Assembly (NCBI GenBank): GCA_021324855.1
Contig: JAJPIG010000026.1
Coordinates: forward strand, 1-64,000
Reading direction: 5' to 3'
Length of the DNA: 64,000 nt
Source: Pseudomonadota bacterium
GTDB lineage: Bacteria; Desulfobacterota; Binatia; Binatales; Binataceae
Shown here: positions 19,220-27,690 of the stretch, piece after piece
Position numbering within the stretch: the first letter of the stretch is position 1
How the letters are laid out: every line of letters begins with the position of its first letter
The notes under the pieces: generated by a model
Seen by the model: only the letters and a program-made list of their open reading frames with translations
What the model was told of the DNA's origin: nothing
The model's database searches: none
Made by a program: the position numbers and the translations under genes

Positions 19220-21016
19220 ATGGCATTGAGAATCGAGGATTACGCGCTCATCGGTAATACACTTACCGCAGCATTGGTCGGACGCGATGGTTCGATCGAC
19301 TGGCTCTGCCTTCCGCGCTTCGATTCGGGCGCCTGTTTTGCGGCTCTGCTGGGCGAGCCCGGCAACGGCCGCTGGCTCATCGCCCCCGATGAGGAAGTCC
19401 GCGCAATCCGACGGCATTACCGCGGCGACACACTGATCCTCGAGACCGAGTTTCGCACTGCCGGCGGCGAGGTTGCGCTGATCGATTTTATGCCGCTGAA
19501 CGATCGCGGGGAGTTCGTCGATCTGATTCGGATCGTCGAAGGGCGGCGCGGCACCGTGCCGATGAAGATGGAAATCGTGATGCGACTCGACTACGGCCAC
19601 GTGGTGCCGTGGGTCGTGGGGCGCGACTACGGACTGCGCGCGATTGCCGGTCCCGACGGTCTGATGCTGCGGACTTCGGCGCGAATTCACGGCCGGGATT
19701 TCATGAGTGTCGCGAATTTCAACGTGAGCGAAGGACAAACGGTGCCGTTTACGCTCACCTGGTTTCCGTCGCATCGCCCCGAGCCCGCCGGACGCCATCC
19801 GCATCGAATGCTGGAGGACACGGAGCGCCGATGGACCGATTGGTCGGCGCGCTGCAGTTACCACGGGCCGTGGCGCGACCTGGTCGTTCGTTCGCTGATA
19901 ACCTTGAAGGCGCTGACCTATGCGCCCACCGGCGGGATCGTCGCCGCGCCGACCACCTCGCTGCCCGAGCAAATCGGCGGCGTCCGCAACTGGGACTACC
20001 GCTTCTGCTGGTTGCGGGACGCGACCTTCACGCTCTACGCATTGCTCTCATCCGGCTACACCGAGGAGGCGCGCGCATGGCGTGAATGGCTGCTGCGCGC
20101 GATCGCTGGCCATCCGCAGGAAGTCCAGGTGGTCTATGGGATTTCCGGCGAGCGACGGCTCACCGAATTCGACGTCGATTGGCTTGCCGGATACGAAGGC
20201 AGCCGGCCGGTGCGGATCGGAAACCAGGCCCACAGCCAGTTTCAGCTCGATATCTGGGGCGAGGTGATGGATACGATGCATCTCGAGCGCAAGCATCAGA
20301 TTCAGCACGACAGTGATGCGTGGAATCTGCAGCTTGCGCTGATGGATTTTCTTGAAAGCGCCTGGGACCGGCCCGACAACGGCATCTGGGAGGTGCGCGG
20401 ACCGCGTCGCCATTTCACGCACTCCAAGGTGATGGCGTGGGTGGCATTCGATCGCGCCGTAAAGGCAGTCGAGTCGTTTCATCTCGAGGGTCCGGTCGAT
20501 CGATGGCGCGCGCTGCGCGACCGGGTGCATTCCGACGTGATGCAGCATGGGTTTAATCGCCAGCGCAACGCGTTCATCCAGTATTACGGCAGCGATCAAC
20601 TCGACGCGTCACTGCTGATGATGCCGTTGGTGGGATTCATTAACGCGTCCGATCCGCGGATGCTCTCCACGGTTGCAGCGATCGAACGCGAGCTCATGCA
20701 GGAGGGGTTCGTAAAGCGGTACCTGCCGCGTCACGAGGTCGAGCATCTGCCGGGCGGCGAAGGCGCATTTCTGCCGTGCAGTTTCTGGCTCGCCGACAAT
20801 TATGCGCTGGCGGGACGCGCGGCAAAGGCGCGCGCGATGTTCGAGCGGCTGGTTTCGCTATGTAATGATGTTGGCCTCATTTCCGAGGAATACGACCCGG
20901 TGGAGAAACGTCAGCTCGGAAATTTTCCGCAGGCGTTTACGCACGTCTCACTGATCAACTCGGCCTGCAACGTAACGCTCGCGCGCGGCCCGGCCCATAA
21001 CCGCGCCACGAACTAA
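19220..21016 (+). CDS. Glycoside hydrolase family 15 protein (glucoamylase/trehalase-like)
   Basis: A 598-residue protein. The N-terminal beta-rich domain begins IEDYALIGNTLTAALVGRDGSIDWLCLPRFDSGACFAALLG, the standard start of bacterial GH15 proteins. The (alpha/alpha)6 catalytic domain contains EQIGGVRNWDYRFCWLRDATF, then NGIWEVRGPRRHFTHSKVMAW with the probable general acid Glu, and FLPCSFWLADNYALAGR late in the chain. It has no signal peptide, so it probably acts on intracellular alpha-glucosides such as trehalose or maltodextrin. An upstream ATG at 19169 would add 17 unconserved residues. It partly overlaps (4 bases) the converging racemase gene at its end. Confidence 0.9.
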   Translation: MALRIEDYALIGNTLTAALVGRDGSIDWLCLPRFDSGACFAALLGEPGNGRWLIAPDEEVRAIRRHYRGDTLILETEFRTAGGEVALIDFMPLNDRGEFVDLIRIVEGRRGTVPMKMEIVMRLDYGHVVPWVVGRDYGLRAIAGPDGLMLRTSARIHGRDFMSVANFNVSEGQTVPFTLTWFPSHRPEPAGRHPHRMLEDTERRWTDWSARCSYHGPWRDLVVRSLITLKALTYAPTGGIVAAPTTSLPEQIGGVRNWDYRFCWLRDATFTLYALLSSGYTEEARAWREWLLRAIAGHPQEVQVVYGISGERRLTEFDVDWLAGYEGSRPVRIGNQAHSQFQLDIWGEVMDTMHLERKHQIQHDSDAWNLQLALMDFLESAWDRPDNGIWEVRGPRRHFTHSKVMAWVAFDRAVKAVESFHLEGPVDRWRALRDRVHSDVMQHGFNRQRNAFIQYYGSDQLDASLLMMPLVGFINASDPRMLSTVAAIERELMQEGFVKRYLPRHEVEHLPGGEGAFLPCSFWLADNYALAGRAAKARAMFERLVSLCNDVGLISEEYDPVEKRQLGNFPQAFTHVSLINSACNVTLARGPAHNRATN

Positions 21017-21801
21017 TCGCGGCGTAGACCGCGCGCGACGAAGTCGCGAAAATCCGAAATCGCGCGGCTCGGGGCGAGGGCAAAACTGGGACCGCGACTC
21101 GCCTCGATGCCATTGAGCCTGTAGAGCTGAATCCACATCTCGGTACTTTTCAGCGCCACTGCGGCGCAGTTGACGACGGGCGCACGATCGACGGTCATCG
21201 CGCGCTCACGCGACAACAGAAGTCCTGGCAGCACGCCGGCCGGGATGATCACGTCAGCGCCCCTCTCGACCAGCGGCCGTGCGCATTCAATGAATGCCGC
21301 GCGCATCCGTGCGAAGGCCGCCTGGTCTCCCGCAAACGCGGCGCTGAAATCTTCGGGCACCGCCCTGAGCCCGGTAACGGCGACCACCCGTCCGTCGAGC
21401 CCATAGCGCTCCGCCTGCTCGTAATGCCACACCTCGAAAATCGGATCGATTGAGACCAGACCGATTCGCCGTCCGATCTGCGCGGCAAAGTGCAGCGTCG
21501 CCTCTCCGGTGCCGATTACCGGAATGCGCACGGCTGAACGAGCTTCGTAAAGTCCGGGATCCTGGAAGTGGCCCATCGCAAAGCCGTCGTAGCCCTGCTC
21601 CTCGGCAGCAATTGCGCTATTCACCGCCTGGATCGCGCATCGAAATTCCGTGAGCCGGCCGAAATCCCGATCGGGCGGCGTGGTTCCTTTCACGTCGACG
21701 TGCGTGCCCGGTTGCGCGATTTCGTTGAGATAGGCCGAGAGTTGTTCGAGATAGGCGGCGTTCTGCGTCCCATCGACAAAACTTTGCCACCAGATGCGCA
21801 T
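21013..21801 (-). CDS. Asp/Glu/hydantoin racemase family protein
   Basis: A 262-residue protein with the two-domain Asp/Glu racemase fold: GYDGFAMGHFQDPGLYEARSAVRIPVIGTGEATLHFAAQIGRRIGLVS, and later GADVIIPAGVLPGLLLSRE and APVVNCAAVALKSTEMW. In the hydantoin-racemase subgroup two cysteines act as acid and base. Here the second site has Cys in VVNCAAV, while the first site reads GHFQDPG without a Cys, so it may be a related isomerase or decarboxylase such as the maleate isomerase/AMDase group rather than a racemase. It stands alone between a GH15 gene and a divergently oriented thiolase-like gene. Confidence 0.7.
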   Translation of the reverse strand: MRIWWQSFVDGTQNAAYLEQLSAYLNEIAQPGTHVDVKGTTPPDRDFGRLTEFRCAIQAVNSAIAAEEQGYDGFAMGHFQDPGLYEARSAVRIPVIGTGEATLHFAAQIGRRIGLVSIDPIFEVWHYEQAERYGLDGRVVAVTGLRAVPEDFSAAFAGDQAAFARMRAAFIECARPLVERGADVIIPAGVLPGLLLSRERAMTVDRAPVVNCAAVALKSTEMWIQLYRLNGIEASRGPSFALAPSRAISDFRDFVARGLRRD

Positions 21802-21932
21802 TAGACGACCCTCCTCATGCGGAGTAGTAGAGAAGCAGTGCGAAAATCACGGGCACAGATGATGTTGTTAAGCTACGCGAGAAGCGCCGGTCAAGTTCCG
21901 GCACCCGATATCCGGCGCGGAGGTTATCAACG

Positions 21933-23120
21933 GTGAGCGAGATCGACAGCGCGTACGCTCCGGCGCGCGGCTACGACGACGTGGTGGTGACCGCGCCGGT
22001 AACCGTGCCGTACGTGAGACGCTCGGAGCATGGCGCGGCGTGGTTCCTGGGGCGCGCGCTGGCCGGGTTGATCGAGACCTCGGGCGTTGCCATGGATTCT
22101 ATCGATGGCCTCACGGTTTCGAGCTTCACGCTTCATCCCGACAGCGCGGTTTCCTTCACGCAGTACGTCGGCTCGAGCCCGCGGTTCCTCGAATCGATTC
22201 CTACGGGCGGTGCGTGCGGGGTGATCGCGATGCGCCGCGCGGCGCGCGCGGTGCAGGCCGGCGATGCGAACATCGTGGCCTGCATTGCGGGCGACACTGC
22301 GAATGCGTCGAGCTTCCGCGAGCTGATCGCGAATTTTTCGACTTTCGCGCGCGATTACGTCTATCCATACGGCGCCGGCGGTCCGAACCAGAGCTTCGCT
22401 TTTCTGACCGACCATTACATGCGCACGCGCGGCGCCACGCGCGCCGACTTTGGCAAGCTATGCGTCGCGCAGCGCGAGAACGCGCGTCCGAATCCGCTCG
22501 CGCTGTTTCGCGAGCCGATGACCCTCGAAGCCTATCTCGCCTCGCGCCCGATCGCCGAGCCGATCCATCTGTTCGACTGCGTGATGCCGTGCGCCGGCGC
22601 CGATGCGTTCCTGGTGATGCATCGGCGGCGCGCGGAAAAGCTGGGTCTGCCGTTCGTCCGCATCCTCTCGACCATCGAGCGGCATAACGCCTACTCCAAC
22701 GATCCGATTCAGATGCGCGGCGGATGGTTGATGGATCGAGATCGGTTATATGCCGAGGCGGCGATCGAGCCGGGCGACATCGATTTTGTCGAAACCTACG
22801 ATGACTACCCGGTCATCTCGATGCTGCAGTTCGAGGGCCTGGGCTTTTGCCCCGAAGGCGGCGCGCCAGAGTTCGTCCGGCGCAACACCTTCACGATCGA
22901 CGGCAGCTTCCCGCACAATACTTCGGGGGGTCAGCTTTCGATGGGTCAGGCGGGCGCGGCGGGCGGCTTTCTCGGGCTGGTCGAGGCTATTCGGCAACTC
23001 ATCGACAAGCCGCTCGGAGCCGCGGTCCCGAACGCGAAAGTCGGGCTGGTCAGCGGCTTCGGAATGATCAACTATGACCGCGGACTGTGCAGCGCTGCCG
23101 CAATCCTCGCTCGGCCATGA
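21933..23120 (+). CDS. Thiolase-like (SCP2-type lipid-transfer/acetyl-CoA acetyltransferase family) protein
   Basis: A 395-residue protein of the thiolase superfamily, GTG start with GGAGG nine bases upstream. The N-terminal half has PTGGACGVIAMRRAARAVQAGDANIVACIAGD, equivalent to the nucleophile-containing segment; GGQLSMGQAGAAGGFLGLVEA near the C-terminus is the family's glycine loop. It resembles the nonspecific lipid-transfer/acetyl-CoA C-acyltransferase branch, which usually works with an adjacent DUF35 OB-fold partner. That partner gene overlaps its stop (ATGA). The classical C-terminal Cys-x-Gly is replaced, so the chemistry (thiolysis or aldolysis) is uncertain. Confidence 0.82.
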   Translation: MSEIDSAYAPARGYDDVVVTAPVTVPYVRRSEHGAAWFLGRALAGLIETSGVAMDSIDGLTVSSFTLHPDSAVSFTQYVGSSPRFLESIPTGGACGVIAMRRAARAVQAGDANIVACIAGDTANASSFRELIANFSTFARDYVYPYGAGGPNQSFAFLTDHYMRTRGATRADFGKLCVAQRENARPNPLALFREPMTLEAYLASRPIAEPIHLFDCVMPCAGADAFLVMHRRRAEKLGLPFVRILSTIERHNAYSNDPIQMRGGWLMDRDRLYAEAAIEPGDIDFVETYDDYPVISMLQFEGLGFCPEGGAPEFVRRNTFTIDGSFPHNTSGGQLSMGQAGAAGGFLGLVEAIRQLIDKPLGAAVPNAKVGLVSGFGMINYDRGLCSAAAILARP

Positions 23121-23527
23121 GCAGCCAAACATCGAACAAGACCGCCGGGAACGACGGCTGGCTGAAGCCCGCTGTCGACGCCGCCGCGCGCGGCATGATC
23201 GCAATCCGGCGATGCGCCCGATGCGGCCGCAATCATTATCCGCCGCGCGAGATTTGCCCGTTCTGTCTCGACGATCGCCTCGATTGGGAGATCAGTGATC
23301 GCGCCAACGGTGTCATGTTGGCGCAAACCGTGCTGCATCATTCGAACGAGGAAAAATTCCGTGCGCGTCTCCCGCTGCGGGTTGGGTTGGTGCATCTGCA
23401 ATGTGGGCCAACGGTGGTCGCGTTCGTCGATGATCGATGCATCCCGGGAAGCGGGGTGATGGTAAGTGCGCGGCTGGATGAAGAAGGTCGGCCGGTGCTG
23501 GCAGCGGTTCCACAGCAGCGCGACTAA
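23117..23527 (+). CDS. Zn-ribbon/OB-fold (DUF35) partner protein
   Basis: A 136-residue protein whose start overlaps the thiolase stop by four bases, indicating translational coupling. RRCARCGRNHYPPREICPFC is the rubredoxin-like zinc ribbon with two CxxC pairs; the rest is the OB-fold (VHLQCGPTVVAFVDD). DUF35 proteins form complexes with thiolase-like enzymes such as acetoacetyl-CoA thiolase/HMG-CoA synthase and steroid side-chain aldolases, and may bind CoA. The pairing here supports a joint acyl-CoA or retro-aldol function. Confidence 0.85.
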   Translation: MSSQTSNKTAGNDGWLKPAVDAAARGMIAIRRCARCGRNHYPPREICPFCLDDRLDWEISDRANGVMLAQTVLHHSNEEKFRARLPLRVGLVHLQCGPTVVAFVDDRCIPGSGVMVSARLDEEGRPVLAAVPQQRD

Positions 23528-23569
23528 TTGATCGATTTCAGAGCTCGGCATCGAAAGGCAGGTAGAATC

Positions 23570-24952
23570 ATGGCTATTCAAGCAATTAATCCTGCGAACG
23601 GCGAACTGATCAAAAGCTACCAGGAGATGACGCCGGCAGCGGTAAGTGAGATTGTGAGCAAGACGCACGCGGCGTTTCTCCAATGGCGCACAACCAGCTT
23701 TGCGCATCGCGCGGCCCTGATGCGTAAGGCGGCTGAAATTTTGCGCAGCAACGCAGCCGGGTTCGCGCGGCTGATGGCGCAGGAGATGGGCAAACCGGTG
23801 CGCGACGGGATAGCCGAGGTGCAGAAGTGCGCGCTTGGATGCGACTTCTATGCCGAACATGCGGAGCGCTTTTTGGCGCATGAGCCGGTCGCGACCGAGG
23901 CGCACAAGAGTTTCGTTGCGTTCAATCCGCTCGGCGTGGTTCTCGCCGTGATGCCCTGGAACTTTCCGTTCTGGCAGGTCTTTCGGTTCGCCGCGCCGGC
24001 GCTGATGGCGGGCAACGCGGCGGTGCTCAAACATTCATCGAACGTGCCGGGATGCGCCCTGGAAATCGAGCAGATTTTTCAGCGCGCCGGTTTCCCGGAA
24101 CATTTGTTCCGGACGCTGATGATCGGCAGCAGGCAGGTCGATGCGGTGATCGAAAATCCGCATATCAGCGCTGTGACTTTAACCGGTAGCGGCCCCGCCG
24201 GACGCGCGGTTGCCCGTAAAGCCGGCGAGATGCTCAAGAAGACCGTGCTCGAACTCGGCGGCAGCGATCCCTATCTCGTGCTCGAGGATGCCGATCTCGA
24301 ATTGGCCGCGACGGTCAGCACTCGCGGCCGTTTGGTGAACTCCGGCCAAAGCTGTATAGCGGCCAAGCGGTTCATCGTCGTCGAAAAAGTGCGCGAGGAG
24401 TTCGAAAAATTGTTCGTCCAGCGGATGAGCGCGGCGAAAATGGGCGATCCCATGCGCGAGGAGACCGAGGTCGGGCCGCAGGCATCACATGCGCTGCGCG
24501 ATGCGCTTCATCAACAGGTAGAGGCGAGTATCGCCAAGGGCGCGCGATGCCTGCTGGGCGGAAGGATTCCCTCGGATGCGGGCGCCTATTATCCGCCGAC
24601 TATTCTGACCGATGTCCGCAAGGGAATGCCGGCGTACGAGGAGGAATTGTTCGGCCCGGTAGCCGCGATCATCCCGGTGCGTGACGAGACCGAGGCGATC
24701 GCGGTCGCTAACGATTCAGTGTTCGGACTGGGCGGCGCGGTGATCACGCGCGACCTGGCGCGCGGCGAGAGGATCGCGGCAGATTTGATCGAAAGCGGCT
24801 GCGTCTTCGTGAACGAACCGGTGCGATCAGATCCGCGGCTGCCATTTGGCGGGGTGAAGGAGAGCGGTTATGGCCGCGAGCTTTCGTCCTATGGCATCAG
24901 AGAATTCGTGAATATCAAAACGGTTTACATTGCAAGGCCCGGCCAAGCTTAG
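23570..24952 (+). CDS. NAD(P)-dependent aldehyde dehydrogenase (succinate-semialdehyde dehydrogenase-like)
   Basis: A 460-residue aldehyde dehydrogenase. NAD-binding part: PWNFPFWQVFRFAAPALMAGNAAVLKHS and TGSGPAGRAVARKAGEMLKKTVLELGGSDPYLVLEDADLE, containing the general-base Glu. The catalytic cysteine is in NSGQSCIAAKRF. The fingerprint is closest to the GabD/Sad succinate-semialdehyde dehydrogenase group (NPANGELIKSY start, PFGGVKESGYGRELSSYGIREFVN end). AAAGGCAGG precedes the ATG at 23570. It is the third gene of a same-strand run with thiolase-like and DUF35 genes, so it may oxidise an aldehyde made in that pathway. Confidence 0.92.
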   Translation: MAIQAINPANGELIKSYQEMTPAAVSEIVSKTHAAFLQWRTTSFAHRAALMRKAAEILRSNAAGFARLMAQEMGKPVRDGIAEVQKCALGCDFYAEHAERFLAHEPVATEAHKSFVAFNPLGVVLAVMPWNFPFWQVFRFAAPALMAGNAAVLKHSSNVPGCALEIEQIFQRAGFPEHLFRTLMIGSRQVDAVIENPHISAVTLTGSGPAGRAVARKAGEMLKKTVLELGGSDPYLVLEDADLELAATVSTRGRLVNSGQSCIAAKRFIVVEKVREEFEKLFVQRMSAAKMGDPMREETEVGPQASHALRDALHQQVEASIAKGARCLLGGRIPSDAGAYYPPTILTDVRKGMPAYEEELFGPVAAIIPVRDETEAIAVANDSVFGLGGAVITRDLARGERIAADLIESGCVFVNEPVRSDPRLPFGGVKESGYGRELSSYGIREFVNIKTVYIARPGQA

Positions 24953-24995
24953 GCGCGGGCCCCGGTTCACGAATCCGAGTAGGCACGGGATAGCG

Positions 24996-26105
24996 ATGGA
25001 CAAAATCTACAGAGCCGAGGTGATCGGATCACTCCAAAGGCCGCCATATTTGATCGAAGCGCGGGCGGCGGCACGCGAAGGCAAGCTCGATCCCGCTGAG
25101 TTCCGCAAGATCGAGGATCGCGCAATCGACGAGGCGCTGGCGTTTCAGGAACGTCTCGGACTCGACGTGGTGACGGATGGCGAGATGCGCCGCATCATCT
25201 TTACCGAACCGCTCACCGGAATTCTCGACGGCGTCGCTCCCGCAGGAACGATGCGTCTCCATTGGCGGCGCAAGGAGGGCGACACGCGCAAGGAGCGCGA
25301 GATGCGTCCGCCGTTTTTCGCGGCGGTCGAGAAAATTCGTCGCAAACGGTTCCTGGCGCGCGATGAATTTGCCTACGCGAAGACTCGCACCAAAAAACCG
25401 CTCAAAGTGACTATTCCATCGCCAACCATCGCTCTGCCGATCTGGTCGCCTGAGCATTCGCGGGCCGCTTATCCCGATCCGCTCGCGCTGCTGCCCGATC
25501 TGACCGATATCCTCCGCGAAGAAATTCGCGAACTCGCCGCGCTGGGGTGCAAATACATCCAATTTGACGCTCCTGAGCTCACCTGGCTTGCTGACGATGA
25601 GCGTCTTGCCGAACTTGCAACGATCCATCCGAAATTATCCGAATGGATGCGCAATGAGGGTATCGAGGCGCTAAATTCACTGGCCACGGTGCCCGGCGTC
25701 ACCTTCGGACTGCATATGTGCCGCGGAAATTCGCAGGGCTATTGGCTGAGCGAAGCGCCGTGGGACGCGCTCTCCAAGCAGATTTTTCGCCGTGCGACGA
25801 ATATCGATGTATTCCTGCTTGAGTACGACGACTGGCGCTCCGGGTCGTTCGAGCCTTTGCGCGATCTGCCCGATGGCAAAGTCGCGGTGCTCGGGTTGAT
25901 CTCAACCAAGCGCGAGGAAGTCGAGCCGGCCGACGCGATAATCGGGCGCATCGATGAGGCAAGCCGCTACTATCCGCGCCAGCAACTCGCGCTTTCGCCG
26001 CAATGCGGATTCGCGCCGCAGCCCGACGACAACGTGATCAGCGCAGCAAGCCAGGAAGCCAAGCTGCGTCTGGTCGCGGAGATCGCCCATCGAATCTGGA
26101 GCTGA
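24996..26105 (+). CDS. Cobalamin-independent methionine synthase (MetE C-terminal domain) family protein
   Basis: A 369-residue single-domain relative of the C-terminal half of MetE (about 750 residues in the full enzyme). The zinc ligands are visible as His-x-Cys in FGLHMCRGN and the late Cys in LSPQCGFAP. Single-domain members of this family include archaeal-type methionine synthases, epoxyalkane:coenzyme M transferase and uncharacterised alkyl-thiol enzymes, so the methyl or alkyl donor cannot be named. The first 23 codons of a longer frame overlap the aldehyde dehydrogenase gene; ATG 24996 fits the conserved start (YRAEVIGSLQRPPYL). Confidence 0.82.
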   Translation: MDKIYRAEVIGSLQRPPYLIEARAAAREGKLDPAEFRKIEDRAIDEALAFQERLGLDVVTDGEMRRIIFTEPLTGILDGVAPAGTMRLHWRRKEGDTRKEREMRPPFFAAVEKIRRKRFLARDEFAYAKTRTKKPLKVTIPSPTIALPIWSPEHSRAAYPDPLALLPDLTDILREEIRELAALGCKYIQFDAPELTWLADDERLAELATIHPKLSEWMRNEGIEALNSLATVPGVTFGLHMCRGNSQGYWLSEAPWDALSKQIFRRATNIDVFLLEYDDWRSGSFEPLRDLPDGKVAVLGLISTKREEVEPADAIIGRIDEASRYYPRQQLALSPQCGFAPQPDDNVISAASQEAKLRLVAEIAHRIWS

Positions 26106-26221
26106 TCCGATCTGACGCTTGATAAGCAGCGCTTTCGAATTGCGAAGTCCTGTTTCATGATTAAGGTAAGGAAGCGAAATCCGTTTTCAGCTTTAGGTGA
26201 GGCTGTAGAGGAGCAAACGAA

Positions 26222-27077
26222 ATGGCACGGGGCGACCATATATACGTTCATAGACACGGGTATACGCACCACGGTATCGATTGCGGGAACGGCACCGTTG
26301 TTCACTACACCGGTGAGGTCGGCCAGAAAGCAAATGCTTCTGTTCGAAGGACTCCAATTGACCAGTTTGCGAAAGGTTCGGTGATAAAAGTCCGCGAGTA
26401 TGGAACCTGTGATCCGCCGGACATTGTGATCCAGCGCGCAGAGAGCCGCCTAAACGAGACCAAATACTCGCTCATTTTTAATAACTGCGAACATTTCGCT
26501 ACCTGGATGTAAGACCGGAAGGAGCGAGAGCGAGCAGGTCAGAGATGCCGCATCGACCGGCGCAGGAGCCATCGGAAGCGGCGCTGCCGTCGCCGGAGGT
26601 CTGGGTGTTGTTGCCGTTGCTGGGCTGAGCGGAGCCGGAATCATGTCCGGCCTCGCATGGGTGGGTGCGACGGTTGGAGGAGGAGCTGTGGCGGGCGTCG
26701 CCGTTCTAGGAGCGGCGCCGGCATTGGTAACGACTGTCGCTATGAAGTTTGTCCTGAAGGACGACCCCATCCTGCACGATACCGAACGGACGGCGCGCAA
26801 TGTTGGTCGAAAGGCCACGCCGGTCGGAGCTGTAGGAGGTGGCGTGTTTGCGGTGGGCGCCGTCTATGCGTCTGGTACGGTGGCTGGACTGAGTGCAGCC
26901 GGTATAACTTCAGGACTTGCGGGTATCGGAAGTTTGGTCGGGGGCGGAATGGCCGCCGGGGTCATGTTAACCACGGCGGCACCTGCCGTGGCCGCTGCGG
27001 CTATTGGTTATAGCTCGTACCGGCTATGGAAATGGATATCTAAACGGAAACCTGAGGTTCTGCCTGTGCAGAGCTAG
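26222..27077 (+). pseudogene. LRAT-domain (NlpC/P60-like) protein with a frameshift
   Basis: The first 96 codons (26222-26512) encode an LRAT-type papain-fold domain: GDHIYVHRHGYTHHGIDCGNGTVVHY with the catalytic His, and IFNNCEHFATWM with the catalytic Cys in NCEHF. The frame then stops. Shifting by one base at the TGGATGTAAG stretch (26504-26513) restores the expected FATWCKTGRSESEQV. It then continues without a stop to 27077 through a Gly/Ala/Val-rich region with several hydrophobic, probably membrane-spanning, segments and a basic end. One extra A near 26507 explains this. The intact protein would be about 285 residues. AGAGGAG precedes the start. It could be a sequencing error or a recent mutation. 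Confidence 0.72.
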
Positions 27078-27454
27078 GCCCCCGGCAATCGCACCTATTA
27101 TGAGGAAAGCCGCGGTTCCCGGCGCCAAGGCATCAAGCAGTGGAGCATCAAGCGCTTCATGAGAGATCTTTCCTCTATGCAAAGGATCTGAAGAATGGCC
27201 GGCGATTTTGCTTCACATGGAAGATCGCCCGTCGAATCTGGGGCTGAGCGTTGATCCGTCCTGCCGGTTCCGGAAGCGATGCCTCTCCGGGCCGCCGTCA
27301 CCCTTGAAGATCATTTAACTTTCGAGAGATGGTCGTCGGGCCAGAGCGCCTTCCCGGACTCCGAGATCGTCGTGCCCATCACGATCTAACAGTGACTTCT
27401 GAGATCAGTCGAACTGTCGCGATTCGAATTTGAATACGGCGTAAGTATCGAGTC
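27078..27454. other. Unassigned stretch
   Basis: No gene supported. A short segment at 27218-27243 (GATCGCCCGTCGAATCTGG) resembles the last codons of the MetE-like gene at 26083-26104 and may be a scrap of a second copy. The remainder shows nothing recognisable. Confidence 0.4.
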
Positions 27455-27664
27455 TCAGTGTTTCGACTTCATGATGAACGGCTTCGGAGCCGCGCCTTTC
27501 CCCGCCGCGATTGCCGCCATCGTGCGCGACGAAGCAACTGACCAATCTTCGCTCATTAATGCGTCAGCATCGCCCTCGCGCGCGAATTCGTCGCGATGCT
27601 TGATCAATAGCCAGTCGCTCGCAGGGTAGAGCTTTATTCTGCGGCACGGTGTGATACCAAACAC
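27455..27664 (-). pseudogene. Remnant of LigD 3'-phosphoesterase domain
   Basis: A 69-codon frame whose core, SDWLLIKHRDEFAREGDAD followed by ASSRTMAAIAAGKG, matches the end of the phosphoesterase domain of the non-homologous-end-joining protein LigD (typically NWLLIKHRDEYA and a GRTMEEIA segment). The catalytic His and other upstream parts of the domain, and any polymerase or ligase domains, are missing. The preceding bases belong to the promoter region of the divergent monooxygenase gene. No ku gene is nearby. It is a fragment left after rearrangement. Confidence 0.55.
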
Positions 27665-27690
27665 CCATCGAGTCGCGATAATAAGAAGCG

